64,000 nucleotides of DNA from positions 1 to 64,000 of the forward strand of contig CAJKQX010000001.1 in NCBI GenBank assembly GCA_905202125.1, given 5' to 3'. A model generated the notes under the pieces. It was given only the letters and a program-made list of their open reading frames with translations. It ran no database searches and was not told the origin of the DNA. Both the position numbers and the translations under genes were made by a program. This document shows, in pieces, positions 26,818-37,190 of this stretch. Position 1 is the stretch's first letter; every line of letters begins with the position of its first letter. The stretch comes from an uncultured Prevotella sp. (lineage in GTDB: Bacteria > Bacteroidota > Bacteroidia > Bacteroidales > Bacteroidaceae).

Positions 26818-27600
26818 TCATCGTACCAAATTGACAATCAGAGAGGTTAACGATGCCAATGCACTGACAGTACTAACCCAGAATGTTGTTATTGTACTGA
26901 CGGAAGATGTCGAAGCTTTCGCCTTGTTTGGCTCAACATACAGGACGTCATTCTGTTGTAAGTAATAATACGGAGAGTTGATCAATTCAGCATCCTTCAA
27001 ATTCAAACGATGCATGACCTTTTGTCCGGACTGGTCTTCACGAATCAACAACACATTGTCACGTTTACCGTAGATGGTGAGGTCTCCGGCCTGAGCCAAT
27101 GCTTCAAGCACACTCATCTTCTCGGATGTCACAGGAATAACGCTCGGACTTGCAACCTCGCCTAAAACAGTCACACGGAAACTTGCCATTCTGACCGTCA
27201 CCACTGGATTTTCGGTTGCCGACATGTTAGGCATGATCTTATCACGAATCAAATCCTCGCATTGTCCTTTGGTAAGTCCCGCAACATGAATACTACCTAC
27301 AATTGGGAAATTTATATTACCATTATTGTCCACCAGATATCCTTGCCCCATACTGTTTGTGGCACCGCTTGCAGAACCTGTGTACAGATTGAACAACTTG
27401 GAAACATTCGGATCGATCGTATTGACTGTTATCGAAAGCATATCCTTTGGCATGATCTTGGCATCGTACAAGCCACGGGATGCTGTCAAATCAACATTGT
27501 CTACGTTTTGAAAATATGTTACATTCTTTGAACTTGAGCAACTGTCAAACAATGCTGCCAATATCAGAACAATAATAAACGGGGAAATTAATTTCTTCAT
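26818..27600 (-). CDS. Polysaccharide export outer-membrane lipoprotein (Wza-like)
   Basis: The 260-residue protein has a lipoprotein signal peptide with lipobox LFDSC (Cys21). The Poly_export domain spans about 45-130 (MLSITVNTIDPNVSKLFN; NFPIVGSIHVAGLTKGQ), an SLBB domain about 137-215 (RVTVLGEVASPSVIPV), and a hydrophobic C-terminal segment lies at about 232-258. The family forms the outer-membrane channel for capsule or exopolysaccharide. It is alone here: no Wzc-type kinase or glycosyltransferases adjoin it, and it has its own promoter and terminator. Confidence 0.88.
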   Translation of the reverse strand: MKKLISPFIIVLILAALFDSCSSSKNVTYFQNVDNVDLTASRGLYDAKIMPKDMLSITVNTIDPNVSKLFNLYTGSASGATNSMGQGYLVDNNGNINFPIVGSIHVAGLTKGQCEDLIRDKIMPNMSATENPVVTVRMASFRVTVLGEVASPSVIPVTSEKMSVLEALAQAGDLTIYGKRDNVLLIREDQSGQKVMHRLNLKDAELINSPYYYLQQNDVLYVEPNKAKASTSSVSTITTFWVSTVSALASLTSLIVNLVR

Positions 27601-27639
27601 AAAAACACGAACTACTTTATTACATATTTAAATATTGTT

Positions 27640-27670
27640 GCAAAGTTAATACTATTTTTATAATTAACCA
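27640..27670 (-). promoter_or_regulatory. Promoter of the Wza-like lipoprotein gene
   Basis: Minus strand: TTG (27670-27668), 20 nt, TAACTTTG (27647-27640). It matches the Bacteroides consensus, about 40 nt before the ATG. Confidence 0.75.
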
Positions 27671-27775
27671 AGTTTTCAAGAATTTATTGATGCAGAACTG
27701 ACTTTTTATTTTCCAACATTCCGATTACATTTTGATGAAGAAAAATGATTTTGCTAAAAATTTTTGTTTGTTGTT

Positions 27776-28927
27776 CTATTTCCAATAAGCTGATATTCTG
27801 TCATAGTATCTCAGTTTTCCTGTTTTTAATTCGGGATGTATGATTTGTATCAAATCTTTTAAGACATAATCCGGACGAAAAGACATTTCCTCAAAATATG
27901 GTTTGACCATACTGTTACAGCCAAAAACATTTCCTATACGATAAGCCTTGATATTGACATAGCCTCCGAATTCACTTATAAGATTCTGCCTCGAAACATC
28001 AGACGGTTTATTATACATAAACAACCACACACAGGCATCGCCCGCCTTGTCAAGCACATGCTCGGGTGACAAAGCCAGCGAACCGCTATGCTCATCGTCC
28101 GCAAACACGTAACGACCATTGGCATCGGCTATGAGTTTTGCAGTAGAACTGCGTCCGCCGGGACAATACCACACCGCTCCTGTTTTGCGTTCGGTGAGCA
28201 CCGAACGTGTGGAAATAGCGTTACGGGCTATTGTCTTCAATGAGTTGTAACAACTGTCCACAACATGAAACAGTGAGTCGGCCTTGTGTTCGCAACCGAA
28301 AAGCATGCCATAAAATTTCATCCATTCCGCCCTACCCAATGCCGATGTTTCCATATAATCGGCACATGCCACCACCTGAGTGCCATCATTGTGTGACAAG
28401 AGATCATTTTTGTTCTCATACGGAGACGAAAGGATGATTTGAGGATTGAGTTCCACAATTTTTTCTTTGTCCGGCATCATTCCATCGCCACAATCCATGA
28501 TATTTCCGTCTGCCACATTCTTTTTAATATATGAGACGTTCATATATTTCAGGTCGCAAACACCTTTTATCTTTTCTTCGGCCCCAAACCATTGAAGTAG
28601 TTGGCAATGAGGAGATGTGAAAACGACACAACTCTGCACGGGAGTATAAATGACATGCCCTTGAGGTAAGGATACTATTTTGGCAGAATCCTTTCTATCC
28701 ACCAACACATAGGTGTCTAAGATTCGTCCATCGTGCCAGGGGTCGGAAAGAGTGACAACATTATAATCATGATATCTTACGATCTCAATATTTTCCGCAT
28801 ACTTGAGATTCAAGGTATCACCTATCTCTTGTGACTGTTGATGGGCCACACCTCCACACGCCGTAAGAAACAGACAAAGCGTGAAAGCCAAAAAACAAAC
28901 TATTTTCCCAATTGTCTCAGATAACAT
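27776..28927 (-). CDS. Periplasmic-binding lipoprotein of an iron-chelate/cobalamin-type ABC importer
   Basis: The 383-residue protein has a lipobox (LFLTACGG, Cys24) and the layout of a class III (BtuF/FepB-type) binding protein: an N-terminal lobe with VVFTSPHCQLLQWFG and IKGVCDLKYMN, a stretch naming a target site (PDKEKIVELNPQIILSSPYEN), a long linking helix region and a second lobe (GAVWYCPGG; LISEFGGYVNIKAYRIGNVFGC). The ligand is probably a corrinoid, haem or siderophore; the sequence does not tell which. The matching FecCD-type permease may be the one at 34969-35997, 6 kb away; no ATPase is in the window. No cobalamin riboswitch is visible in the short leader. Confidence 0.78.
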   Translation of the reverse strand: MLSETIGKIVCFLAFTLCLFLTACGGVAHQQSQEIGDTLNLKYAENIEIVRYHDYNVVTLSDPWHDGRILDTYVLVDRKDSAKIVSLPQGHVIYTPVQSCVVFTSPHCQLLQWFGAEEKIKGVCDLKYMNVSYIKKNVADGNIMDCGDGMMPDKEKIVELNPQIILSSPYENKNDLLSHNDGTQVVACADYMETSALGRAEWMKFYGMLFGCEHKADSLFHVVDSCYNSLKTIARNAISTRSVLTERKTGAVWYCPGGRSSTAKLIADANGRYVFADDEHSGSLALSPEHVLDKAGDACVWLFMYNKPSDVSRQNLISEFGGYVNIKAYRIGNVFGCNSMVKPYFEEMSFRPDYVLKDLIQIIHPELKTGKLRYYDRISAYWK

Positions 28928-28967
28928 CTCACATTATAATAATTGTCTCAAACAACAAACAATGGTA

Positions 28968-28998
28968 CAAAATTAGTACAATGCAAATATTTCACCAA
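28968..28998 (-). promoter_or_regulatory. Promoter of the binding-lipoprotein gene
   Basis: Minus strand: TTG (28998-28996), 20 nt, TAATTTTG (28975-28968). It is a full consensus match and gives a leader of about 35 nt. Confidence 0.78.
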
Positions 28999-29096
28999 AC
29001 ATTATCCAATAAAATATTAAAACAAAATTTTACTATTGTTGATTTGTTATTTTATAAATAAAACATAAAAAATTTCACCCATAGATTTTTTTGATA

Positions 29097-29104
29097 TATC
29101 TTTG
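29097..29104 (+). promoter_or_regulatory. -7 promoter element (TATCTTTG) for the DASS transporter
   Basis: TATCTTTG fits TAnnTTTG, 40 nt before the start codon. Only TTT, not TTG, is found near -33. Confidence 0.6.
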
Positions 29105-29143
29105 TGACCGTTTTTCAAAACCTAATAAACAAATTAATTATAT

Positions 29144-30607
29144 ATGTCAACAGAAAAAAGATACACTCTTGATGGTAGTTTCAGAATCAAGAAAGCTATC
29201 ATGTTCGCCATTGCTGTTATTGCAATGGCAATAATTTGGTTTATGCCTGTCGATTCTTTCGGAATCGAAGGGCTTACAGTCATTCAAAAACGCATCATTT
29301 CGATTTTTGCTTTTGCTACCATACTGTGGGTGACCGAAGCCATATCACCTTGGGCCACATCCGTCTCACTGATCAGCATTCTCCTAATCACGACCTCAGA
29401 CAATGCTCTCAACTTTTTGATTTCAGACATTGACAAAAGCGAATTGTTGAATCACAAAGCACTCATGGCCACCTTTGCCGACCCGATCATCATCCTGTTC
29501 CTGGGAGGTTTTGTCCTGGCCATTGCCGCGACGAAATCGGGACTCGACGTTCTATTGGCACGCACTTTGCTCAAACCGTTCGGTACAAAGAGTGAGAATG
29601 TGCTTTTGGGATTCATTCTTATAACAGGCGTATTCTCCATGTTCGTCAGCAACACGGCCACAGCAGCCATGATGCTCACATTCCTCACACCTGTGTTCAA
29701 GGCATTGCCGCCCGAAGGCAAAGGACGTGTCGCTCTGACACTGTCCATACCCGTGGCTGCCAATATAGGCGGTATGGGCACCATCATCGGTACACCTCCC
29801 AATGCCATCGCACTGAAATACCTCAACGATCCCAACGGTCTGAACATGGGTCTCGGTTTTGGAGACTGGATGATGTTTATGACCCCGCTTGCGCTGATTT
29901 TATTGTTAATTGGCTGGTTCCTTCTGAAATACATGTTCCCATTCAAGAAAAAGACCATAAATATTGAAATAGAAGGCAATGTACAACACAACTGGCGCAC
30001 AGTGGTTGTGGCCGCTACATTCGTGCTGACTGTTCTGCTATGGATTCTCGACCGTTGGACCGGTGTGGGAGCCAATACCGTAGCCATGATTCCTATTGCG
30101 ATATTTGCATTCACAGGTGTAATCAAAGCTAGAGACCTTCAGGAAATCAACTGGAGCGTAATCTGGATGGTTGCCGGAGGTTTTGCCCTCGGTCTCGCCC
30201 TCAATGAGTCGGGACTGGCAGAGAACGTAATCAAGAGCATACCGTTCAACACATGGTCGGCAGTAGCCATACTCATCACCTCGGGTATCATCTGCTACAT
30301 TCTTTCCAATTTCATCTCAAACACTGCCACGGCGGCCTTGCTCGTACCTATCCTCGCTGTTGTCTGCAAGGGTATGGGAACGTCACTCGACAAGATTGGT
30401 GGCACACCTACCGTCCTCATCGGTATCGCTATTGCAGCATCAGTGGCCATGACATTGCCGATAAGCACACCGCCAAACGCCATCGCTCATTCCACAGGAC
30501 TGGTGAAACAGAACGAAATGATGAAAATAGGTCTGACAATGGGTGTGATAGGACTTGTCTTAGGTTATGTGATGTTGTTCGTTCTTGGCATAACTCACAT
30601 CATTTAA
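29144..30607 (+). CDS. Sodium:dicarboxylate (DASS/SLC13 family) symporter
   Basis: The 487-residue inner-membrane transporter has about eleven to twelve membrane segments. The two inverted-repeat SNT substrate/sodium motifs are present (FVSNTATAAMMLTFLTPV and FISNTATAALLVPILAV). Both are followed by helix-breaking proline motifs, GTPPNAIALKYL and ISTPPNAIAHSTG. It probably imports succinate, fumarate or a similar anion with sodium. It is monocistronic. The stop codon TAA overlaps the first bases of a mini repeat (copy C). Confidence 0.93.
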   Translation: MSTEKRYTLDGSFRIKKAIMFAIAVIAMAIIWFMPVDSFGIEGLTVIQKRIISIFAFATILWVTEAISPWATSVSLISILLITTSDNALNFLISDIDKSELLNHKALMATFADPIIILFLGGFVLAIAATKSGLDVLLARTLLKPFGTKSENVLLGFILITGVFSMFVSNTATAAMMLTFLTPVFKALPPEGKGRVALTLSIPVAANIGGMGTIIGTPPNAIALKYLNDPNGLNMGLGFGDWMMFMTPLALILLLIGWFLLKYMFPFKKKTINIEIEGNVQHNWRTVVVAATFVLTVLLWILDRWTGVGANTVAMIPIAIFAFTGVIKARDLQEINWSVIWMVAGGFALGLALNESGLAENVIKSIPFNTWSAVAILITSGIICYILSNFISNTATAALLVPILAVVCKGMGTSLDKIGGTPTVLIGIAIAASVAMTLPISTPPNAIAHSTGLVKQNEMMKIGLTMGVIGLVLGYVMLFVLGITHII

Positions 30608-30649
30608 CCCAAAACAGCCATGAGCTCTGATAACCGATTTGGGTTTAAC
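30606..30649 (+). repeat. AACCC-family repeat, copy C (44-bp mini copy)
   Basis: AACCCAAAACAGCCATGAGC at the left and ACCGATTTGGGTTTAA at the right are a short internally deleted form: the CCAAAACAGCCATGA and ACCGATTTGGG parts match the right end of copy F (58851-58887). It starts within the TAA stop codon of the transporter gene. Confidence 0.7.
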
Positions 30650-30696
30650 ATGAACTCGAAATTAGTAAATTGTACAAATATTAATTCATACGAAGG

Positions 30697-30725
30697 GTCG
30701 CAAACTGGTGCGGCCCTTTATTTTT
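30697..30725 (+). terminator. Terminator downstream of the DASS gene
   Basis: AGGGTCGCA and TGCGGCCCT pair (with a T-G wobble) around AACTGG and are followed by TTATTTTTATTTT. The stem core is similar to the GGCCGCAAA arms of the 14.3 kb palindrome. Confidence 0.7.
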
Positions 30726-31040
30726 ATTTTATATAAAGAGATATTCAGGAAAAAGGCGGTGTAAGGAGGATGTCGCTGAAATCCATTTTTGTCTATACTT
30801 TCAAAAAGAGAGCGATTGGAAACCAATACATTGCAAAATTGATTCTTGAGATTTTGGAGGTTCTGCAACACCCTCCCAACATTCGTGGAATTTTTTTGGA
30901 ATATAATTAATTACCTAAAACGCGAAAAAATGCATAAACATGCAATTCCAAAAGTAAAAAATTTTGACAAAACAAAATCGCAAAATAGAAAAACGGAGGC
31001 TCCAAAATAGGTGTTATCACCCCACTGTAACACGTCGAAT

Positions 31041-31127
31041 TTCCCAAAGTGGCCCTTTCATCATGCGAAAGGAATCCTTTCAGAATGCGAAAAGGCTCCT
31101 TTTGGAACCAAAGTTGGGCACTTTTGG
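31041..31127 (-). repeat. AAAGGG-family repeat, copy 2 (inverted)
   Basis: Read on the minus strand it gives AAAAGTGCCCAACTTTGG and then three modules (AAAAGGAGCCTTTTCGC, GAAAGGATTCCTTTCGC, GAAAGGGCCACTTTGG), parallel to copies 1 and 3. Confidence 0.75.
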
Positions 31128-31315
31128 AAGTCATTTTTGGCCCAATTTTGCCTAAATTAGGAAGAATTTTTGTTAAAATATGTTTACAATCAAGTCATTA
31201 GGCGCGATATATTATTGACTATCAGACAGATGTGCAAACCCTCTCAAAACTCGCGTATTTACAAAAAAGAAATTCTTCGTGCGAAATGATGCGATTCTCA
31301 GAGAGTTTAGGAGAA

Positions 31316-31363
31316 AATTAATGCATAAATATGCAAAACGAATTGCATATTTATGCATTAATT
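31316..31363. repeat. Perfect 21-bp inverted repeat with 6-nt loop
   Basis: AATTAATGCATAAATATGCA(A) (31316-31336) is exactly inverted at 31343-31363; the loop is AACGAA. Each arm also contains the near-palindrome TGCATAAATATGCA. It lies 25 bp after the pantothenate kinase stop codon (minus strand) and is followed there by TTTTC, so it may act as a terminator; a protein-binding site is the alternative. Confidence 0.8.
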
Positions 31364-31387
31364 CAGGACCCACCGATTTTACGAAAA

Positions 31388-32221
31388 TCAGTGAGACTTG
31401 TCGTTGATATAACACAGTGCTGCACCTATGGCCGTACAGAATTCGGAGTACTCGGGTATTCTGAATTTGACGCCGTAAAGTTTCTCGGTTGCAGGGAATA
31501 CACGTTTGCATTGCGGCAAAAGCGTGAGATTGCCTATCATCACAAATTCCTTGATTCCACTTCCCAATGAAGACAGAATAGATGCGCTGCAAATGGATTG
31601 TAACACCATCCATATCAGTCCGAGAGCTATGTCGTCTCGTGTGGCATCACTCTTGGCATTACCAAAAAGCGAAGCGATGGCGTCCATAGGCAATCCCGGC
31701 AACGGATTGGTACTGATGTCGCTTATCAACACATTGATGAGGGATATGTCGCCGTGTTCGGCCATAGATGCAACCTGATTGATGTCATCCGTGTTGAGCA
31801 ACAACCGGGAGAGGCCTTGCAGCGTTCCTCCTCCGATACCGATACCTCCGATATGGTCGATATGGTCGCCGTCGCACTTGACAATGGATGTACCCGTGCC
31901 CATGCTGACCACCATCATACGGTCGATGTTTGATTCATAACGAGCACCCAGACCGTTGGCGATAAACTCCTCCGCCTTGCCTGTGGGCAAGCCGTAAACA
32001 GGTGCATTGATGTAGGCACTACCAACACCGGTGAGCATAACCTTCTCTACGTTCTCCAAGTGTATCTTATTGTCATATAGATACTTGCCGAATGCTCCAT
32101 AAAGTGAAGCTACGGGGTCGGTGGCACGGATTCTTATTGGCGAAAGAACCTTACCGTTTTCATTGATACCGACAATCTTGGTCGTACTAATTCCAACATC
32201 TATTCCAATGACTATTCCCAT
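31388..32221 (-). CDS. coaW: Type II pantothenate kinase
   Basis: The 277-residue ASKHA-fold kinase makes 4'-phosphopantothenate, the first step of coenzyme A synthesis. It opens GIVIGIDVGISTTKIVG (phosphate-1 loop) and has SMGTGTSIV and GGIGIGGGTLQGLSRLL, closely parallel in order to the Staphylococcus type II enzyme (VGTGTS, GGIGTGGG..QGL), then EHGD and a C-terminal TAIGAALCY. It lies six bases after the B3/B4 gene. Confidence 0.87.
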   Translation of the reverse strand: MGIVIGIDVGISTTKIVGINENGKVLSPIRIRATDPVASLYGAFGKYLYDNKIHLENVEKVMLTGVGSAYINAPVYGLPTGKAEEFIANGLGARYESNIDRMMVVSMGTGTSIVKCDGDHIDHIGGIGIGGGTLQGLSRLLLNTDDINQVASMAEHGDISLINVLISDISTNPLPGLPMDAIASLFGNAKSDATRDDIALGLIWMVLQSICSASILSSLGSGIKEFVMIGNLTLLPQCKRVFPATEKLYGVKFRIPEYSEFCTAIGAALCYINDKSH

Positions 32222-32227
32222 AATACG

Positions 32228-32908
32228 TTATTGTTTGTTGTCACATTTATAAATAAAATAACTTGCATCGTGCGCCTCGCAATAATCTTTGAGCATTCTC
32301 ACAATATTGACAGCTGTCGTACGCACGGCATCCTCGTTGCCGTCATATCCATTGATCAATACCAACAGACGGCGAGTATGAATATTGATTTTGGTTCGTT
32401 CGTTATCACTTGTCGGTGTGCCTACCCCACCGATATTGTCACGATAGACCGGCAGTCGGGCAATATTGAGCATGCCCCGACCAATGCCTTCGTAAGGTTC
32501 TCCCTCACGCCCGATACCCAATGTGAGCGTATCTCCGGATATCATATCCACATCGAAAGCGCCCAGACTATATCCGCTGACCATACTGGCCAAATTGGTA
32601 ATATCGACAATGGTGTCAACCTGATAGAGATCTTTACCCTGCAATACACGTCGCAACAGAGCCTCTGCTGCCGGACGGTAGCGCGAAGGGTCCTTGCCGC
32701 AAGTCTTGTAGACTCGGCGTGTGGCAAGTATAGCCGGAATATCTTTGAGCGTTTCGGTGGTATACATGTTCTTGAATTCATCACATCTCACCTTTATCTC
32801 GTCCCAAAGAGTTGTCGAATAAGGTGTATTGGTCACCGTTGCCTCAATGCAGGCTCCTACAAACGACTCACAGACCTGCTCTATTTCATGCGATACTACA
32901 ATCTTCAT
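32228..32908 (-). CDS. Stand-alone B3/B4 (phenylalanyl-tRNA synthetase beta-like) domain protein
   Basis: The 226-residue protein resembles the B3/B4 editing-type domain of PheRS beta: RRVYKTCGKDPSRYRPAAEALLRRVLQG, then VDIVNL-like VDITNLASMVSGYSLGAFDVDMI and GREGEPYEGIGRG. Such free-standing proteins are widespread, and an aminoacyl-tRNA or amino-acid-related function has been suggested from the fold; the actual role is not known. It sits between ligA (23 nt away) and the pantothenate kinase gene (6 nt). Confidence 0.82.
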   Translation of the reverse strand: MKIVVSHEIEQVCESFVGACIEATVTNTPYSTTLWDEIKVRCDEFKNMYTTETLKDIPAILATRRVYKTCGKDPSRYRPAAEALLRRVLQGKDLYQVDTIVDITNLASMVSGYSLGAFDVDMISGDTLTLGIGREGEPYEGIGRGMLNIARLPVYRDNIGGVGTPTSDNERTKINIHTRRLLVLINGYDGNEDAVRTTAVNIVRMLKDYCEAHDASYFIYKCDNKQ

Positions 32909-32931
32909 GACGTTACCTTGTGTTAAAACAA

Positions 32932-34968
<2,037 letters not shown>

Positions 34969-35997
34969 TTATTTCAGATTACCTCCGTTCAAACCTCTCA
35001 TTATCACATATATAATGACAGGCGCACCAATAAGAGGGGTCATGGCATTGAGCGGTATGGCCCCACCGTCATCCGGCAGGACACATAGCACGTTGCATGT
35101 CAAGGCAACAATACTCCCTAATAATATTGTTGTGGGTAGTAAAATCTTGAAATCATCGGTACGCATCATCAAACGCGACATGTGAGGCACAGACAGTCCG
35201 ATGAATGATATCGGTCCGCAAAAGGCGGTGGTGGTGGAAGTAAGCAATCCGGCCATAACAAGAACCACATTGCGAAGTCGCTTGGTGGCAACACCCAGAT
35301 TGCGGGCATACCAATCTCCGAGCATGAATATATTGAACTGTTTGACCATCGCCAAAGAAACGACCGAACAGACTACCACTATCAAAACAAAGACGGGTAT
35401 GAGCATCATCGGTACGTTACCAAAATCACCCATACCCCATATTACGTATGACCGCACTCCATCACGAGATGCAAAAAAATTGAGCATGGTTATGATTGAA
35501 GACGTAACGTATCCTAAAATTATACCGATGACGATTAACAAGATGTTGCTTCCGACCTTCAATGAAACCAAGAAAATGATAAAGGTAACGACCATCGCTC
35601 CGGCAAACGCGGCCAAAAGCACCGTTAATGTCTCTGATAGTCCCAGCATGGAGGAGACAGCACTGCCACCGCCGCAAAGCATTACCAAAGCCACTCCCAA
35701 TCCGGCGCCCCCGCTGATGCCGAAAACAGAAGGGTCGGCAAGAGGGTTGCGAAATACCGTCTGCAACAACAATCCACACAAAGACAAGGCTCCTCCACAC
35801 AGCAATGCGGCCATAGCTTTGGGCAAACGTGACTCCATGATGATGTATCTCCATCCGGACTTTGTATCATGACCACCTGTCATGATATCGAAAATATCAC
35901 GAAGAGGGATGTCAACAGCACCAATGACAATATTAAGCATAAAGAGCAATGCTACGCATAATATCAAAGCAAAACATGTGCGCGTGAAAACACTCAT
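34969..35997 (-). CDS. FecCD-family ABC importer permease (iron-chelate or cobalamin)
   Basis: The 342-residue protein has about ten membrane segments and the family motifs: ESRLPKAMAALLCGGALSL near the N-terminus (R-L-P motif), QTVFRNPLADPSVFGISGGAG and GPISFIGLSVPHMSR near the C-terminus. It imports a metal chelate or corrinoid with a binding protein and an ATPase. The ATPase is not in the window, and the nearest binding lipoprotein is at 27776-28927. It stands between dapA and ligA, which are unrelated. Confidence 0.93.
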   Translation of the reverse strand: MSVFTRTCFALILCVALLFMLNIVIGAVDIPLRDIFDIMTGGHDTKSGWRYIIMESRLPKAMAALLCGGALSLCGLLLQTVFRNPLADPSVFGISGGAGLGVALVMLCGGGSAVSSMLGLSETLTVLLAAFAGAMVVTFIIFLVSLKVGSNILLIVIGIILGYVTSSIITMLNFFASRDGVRSYVIWGMGDFGNVPMMLIPVFVLIVVVCSVVSLAMVKQFNIFMLGDWYARNLGVATKRLRNVVLVMAGLLTSTTTAFCGPISFIGLSVPHMSRLMMRTDDFKILLPTTILLGSIVALTCNVLCVLPDDGGAIPLNAMTPLIGAPVIIYVIMRGLNGGNLK

Positions 35998-36085
35998 CGG
36001 AATATTATTGCATAACTATTAAAACTCTTTGTCTGAAAATAGAATTCGAATACTTTTGGAAGAGTACTGCATTATGATCTGAAAA

Positions 36086-36973
36086 TCAAATCTTCATTTC
36101 CTTCAGGATGGCTGTAATCTTCTGCAACGTTGTCAAACGTGTAGGAACGAGAGGCAAACGCAACACATTCTCGATAAAGCCCATCTCGTGAAGCAATGCT
36201 TTCACTCCGGCCGGATTGCCATCAACAAAGAGCAGGGAATACAACTCGGTGAAACCGTGGTGTATCCTACGCGCAGGTTCGTATTCGCCTCGGAACTCAT
36301 AGCGTATCATACGGGAAAACTCTTTAGGCAAGGCGTTGCCAATGACAGATATGACTCCGGCCGCACCACTGGCAACCATTGAGAATGTGAGGGCGTCATC
36401 ACCGCTGAGCACATCGAAATCCGAAGGTTTGTTCTTTATTATCTCATCTACCTGCTCAAGGCTTCCGGCTGCCTCCTTGATGGCGACAATATTGTCACAA
36501 TCACGTGCGAGACGTACCGTGGTCTCGGGCTTCATATTGATTCCGGTTCGACCGGGGACATTATAAAGGACAACAGGCAACGGACTGGCCTCGGCTATGG
36601 CTTTGAAATGACGATAAAGTCCTTCCTGAGACGGTTTGTTATAAAATGGGCAAACACTCAATATGCCATCTATTCCACTCAAATCGATTTCCTTCAATTC
36701 TGCCACCACGGCCGCAGTATTGTTTCCACCACAGCCCATGAGAAGCGGGACACGTCCATTGTTGACATCTACAATGAGCTCCTTAATAGCCTGTTTTTCT
36801 TCTTTGGAAAGACAGGGTGCCTCACTCGTAGTAGCCAGAATACACAAAAAGTCGGCTCCATTCTGAATCTGATACTCTACAAGTCGTTTCAAATGACTGA
36901 AATCGACATCACCGTTGCTTGTAAAAGGTGTTATTAGAGCCACACCCATGCCTTTGAAGATATTACGTGCCAT
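36086..36973 (-). CDS. dapA: 4-hydroxy-tetrahydrodipicolinate synthase
   Basis: The 295-residue TIM-barrel aldolase condenses pyruvate and aspartate semialdehyde for lysine and diaminopimelate. Start at 36973 (MARNIFKGMGVALITPF) is chosen because the family begins there; upstream in-frame codons give an atypical 12-residue extension. Seen are VLYNVPGRTG with the catalytic Tyr, the Schiff-base Lys in VAIKEAAGS, and LSGDDALT. A -7 element (TAACTTTG, 37014-37007 minus) lies about 35 nt upstream. Confidence 0.96.
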   Translation of the reverse strand: MARNIFKGMGVALITPFTSNGDVDFSHLKRLVEYQIQNGADFLCILATTSEAPCLSKEEKQAIKELIVDVNNGRVPLLMGCGGNNTAAVVAELKEIDLSGIDGILSVCPFYNKPSQEGLYRHFKAIAEASPLPVVLYNVPGRTGINMKPETTVRLARDCDNIVAIKEAAGSLEQVDEIIKNKPSDFDVLSGDDALTFSMVASGAAGVISVIGNALPKEFSRMIRYEFRGEYEPARRIHHGFTELYSLLFVDGNPAGVKALLHEMGFIENVLRLPLVPTRLTTLQKITAILKEMKI

Positions 36974-37006
36974 ATATGTTTTTACAATATAGTTTCTGCT
37001 TGTCTG

Positions 37007-37014
37007 CAAAGTTA
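37007..37014 (-). promoter_or_regulatory. -7 promoter element (TAACTTTG) for dapA
   Basis: Minus-strand TAACTTTG matches TAnnTTTG. It supports the start at 36973, because the longer reading frame would begin almost at the transcript start. The -33 box is poor. Confidence 0.55.
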
Positions 37015-37190
37015 ATATATAAAAATGAAAAAGTGAAATTAGATTTTACAAAAAAACACTAATTAGTTTCGATATTCATACATAATGACAAACAAAAAGT
37101 AATATTTTATAAAAACATATCAAATTCGACGAGAATTGCAAATCAAATGCATTCCTCGTAATCCGAAATTCAATTTTGTCGGACTCAAGT

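Larger units (their letters stand above)
30608..31387. other. Gene-free 0.8 kb region
   Basis: Between the transporter and the pantothenate kinase gene I find repeat copy C, a terminator, AAAGGG-family copy 2 and a perfect 21-bp inverted repeat. No credible coding sequence is present. A TGCATAAACATGCA motif at about 30930 echoes the arms of the inverted repeat at 31316. Confidence 0.8.

Noticed and set aside
28928..28967. Cobalamin riboswitch upstream of the binding lipoprotein gene
   Set aside because: A good promoter leaves only about 35 nt of leader, far too short, and no B12-box is seen.
31316..31363. ArgR-type operator, from the similarity of TGCATAAATATGCA to ARG boxes
   Set aside because: The match is partial and no arginine gene or promoter is next to it; kept only as an unexplained inverted repeat.
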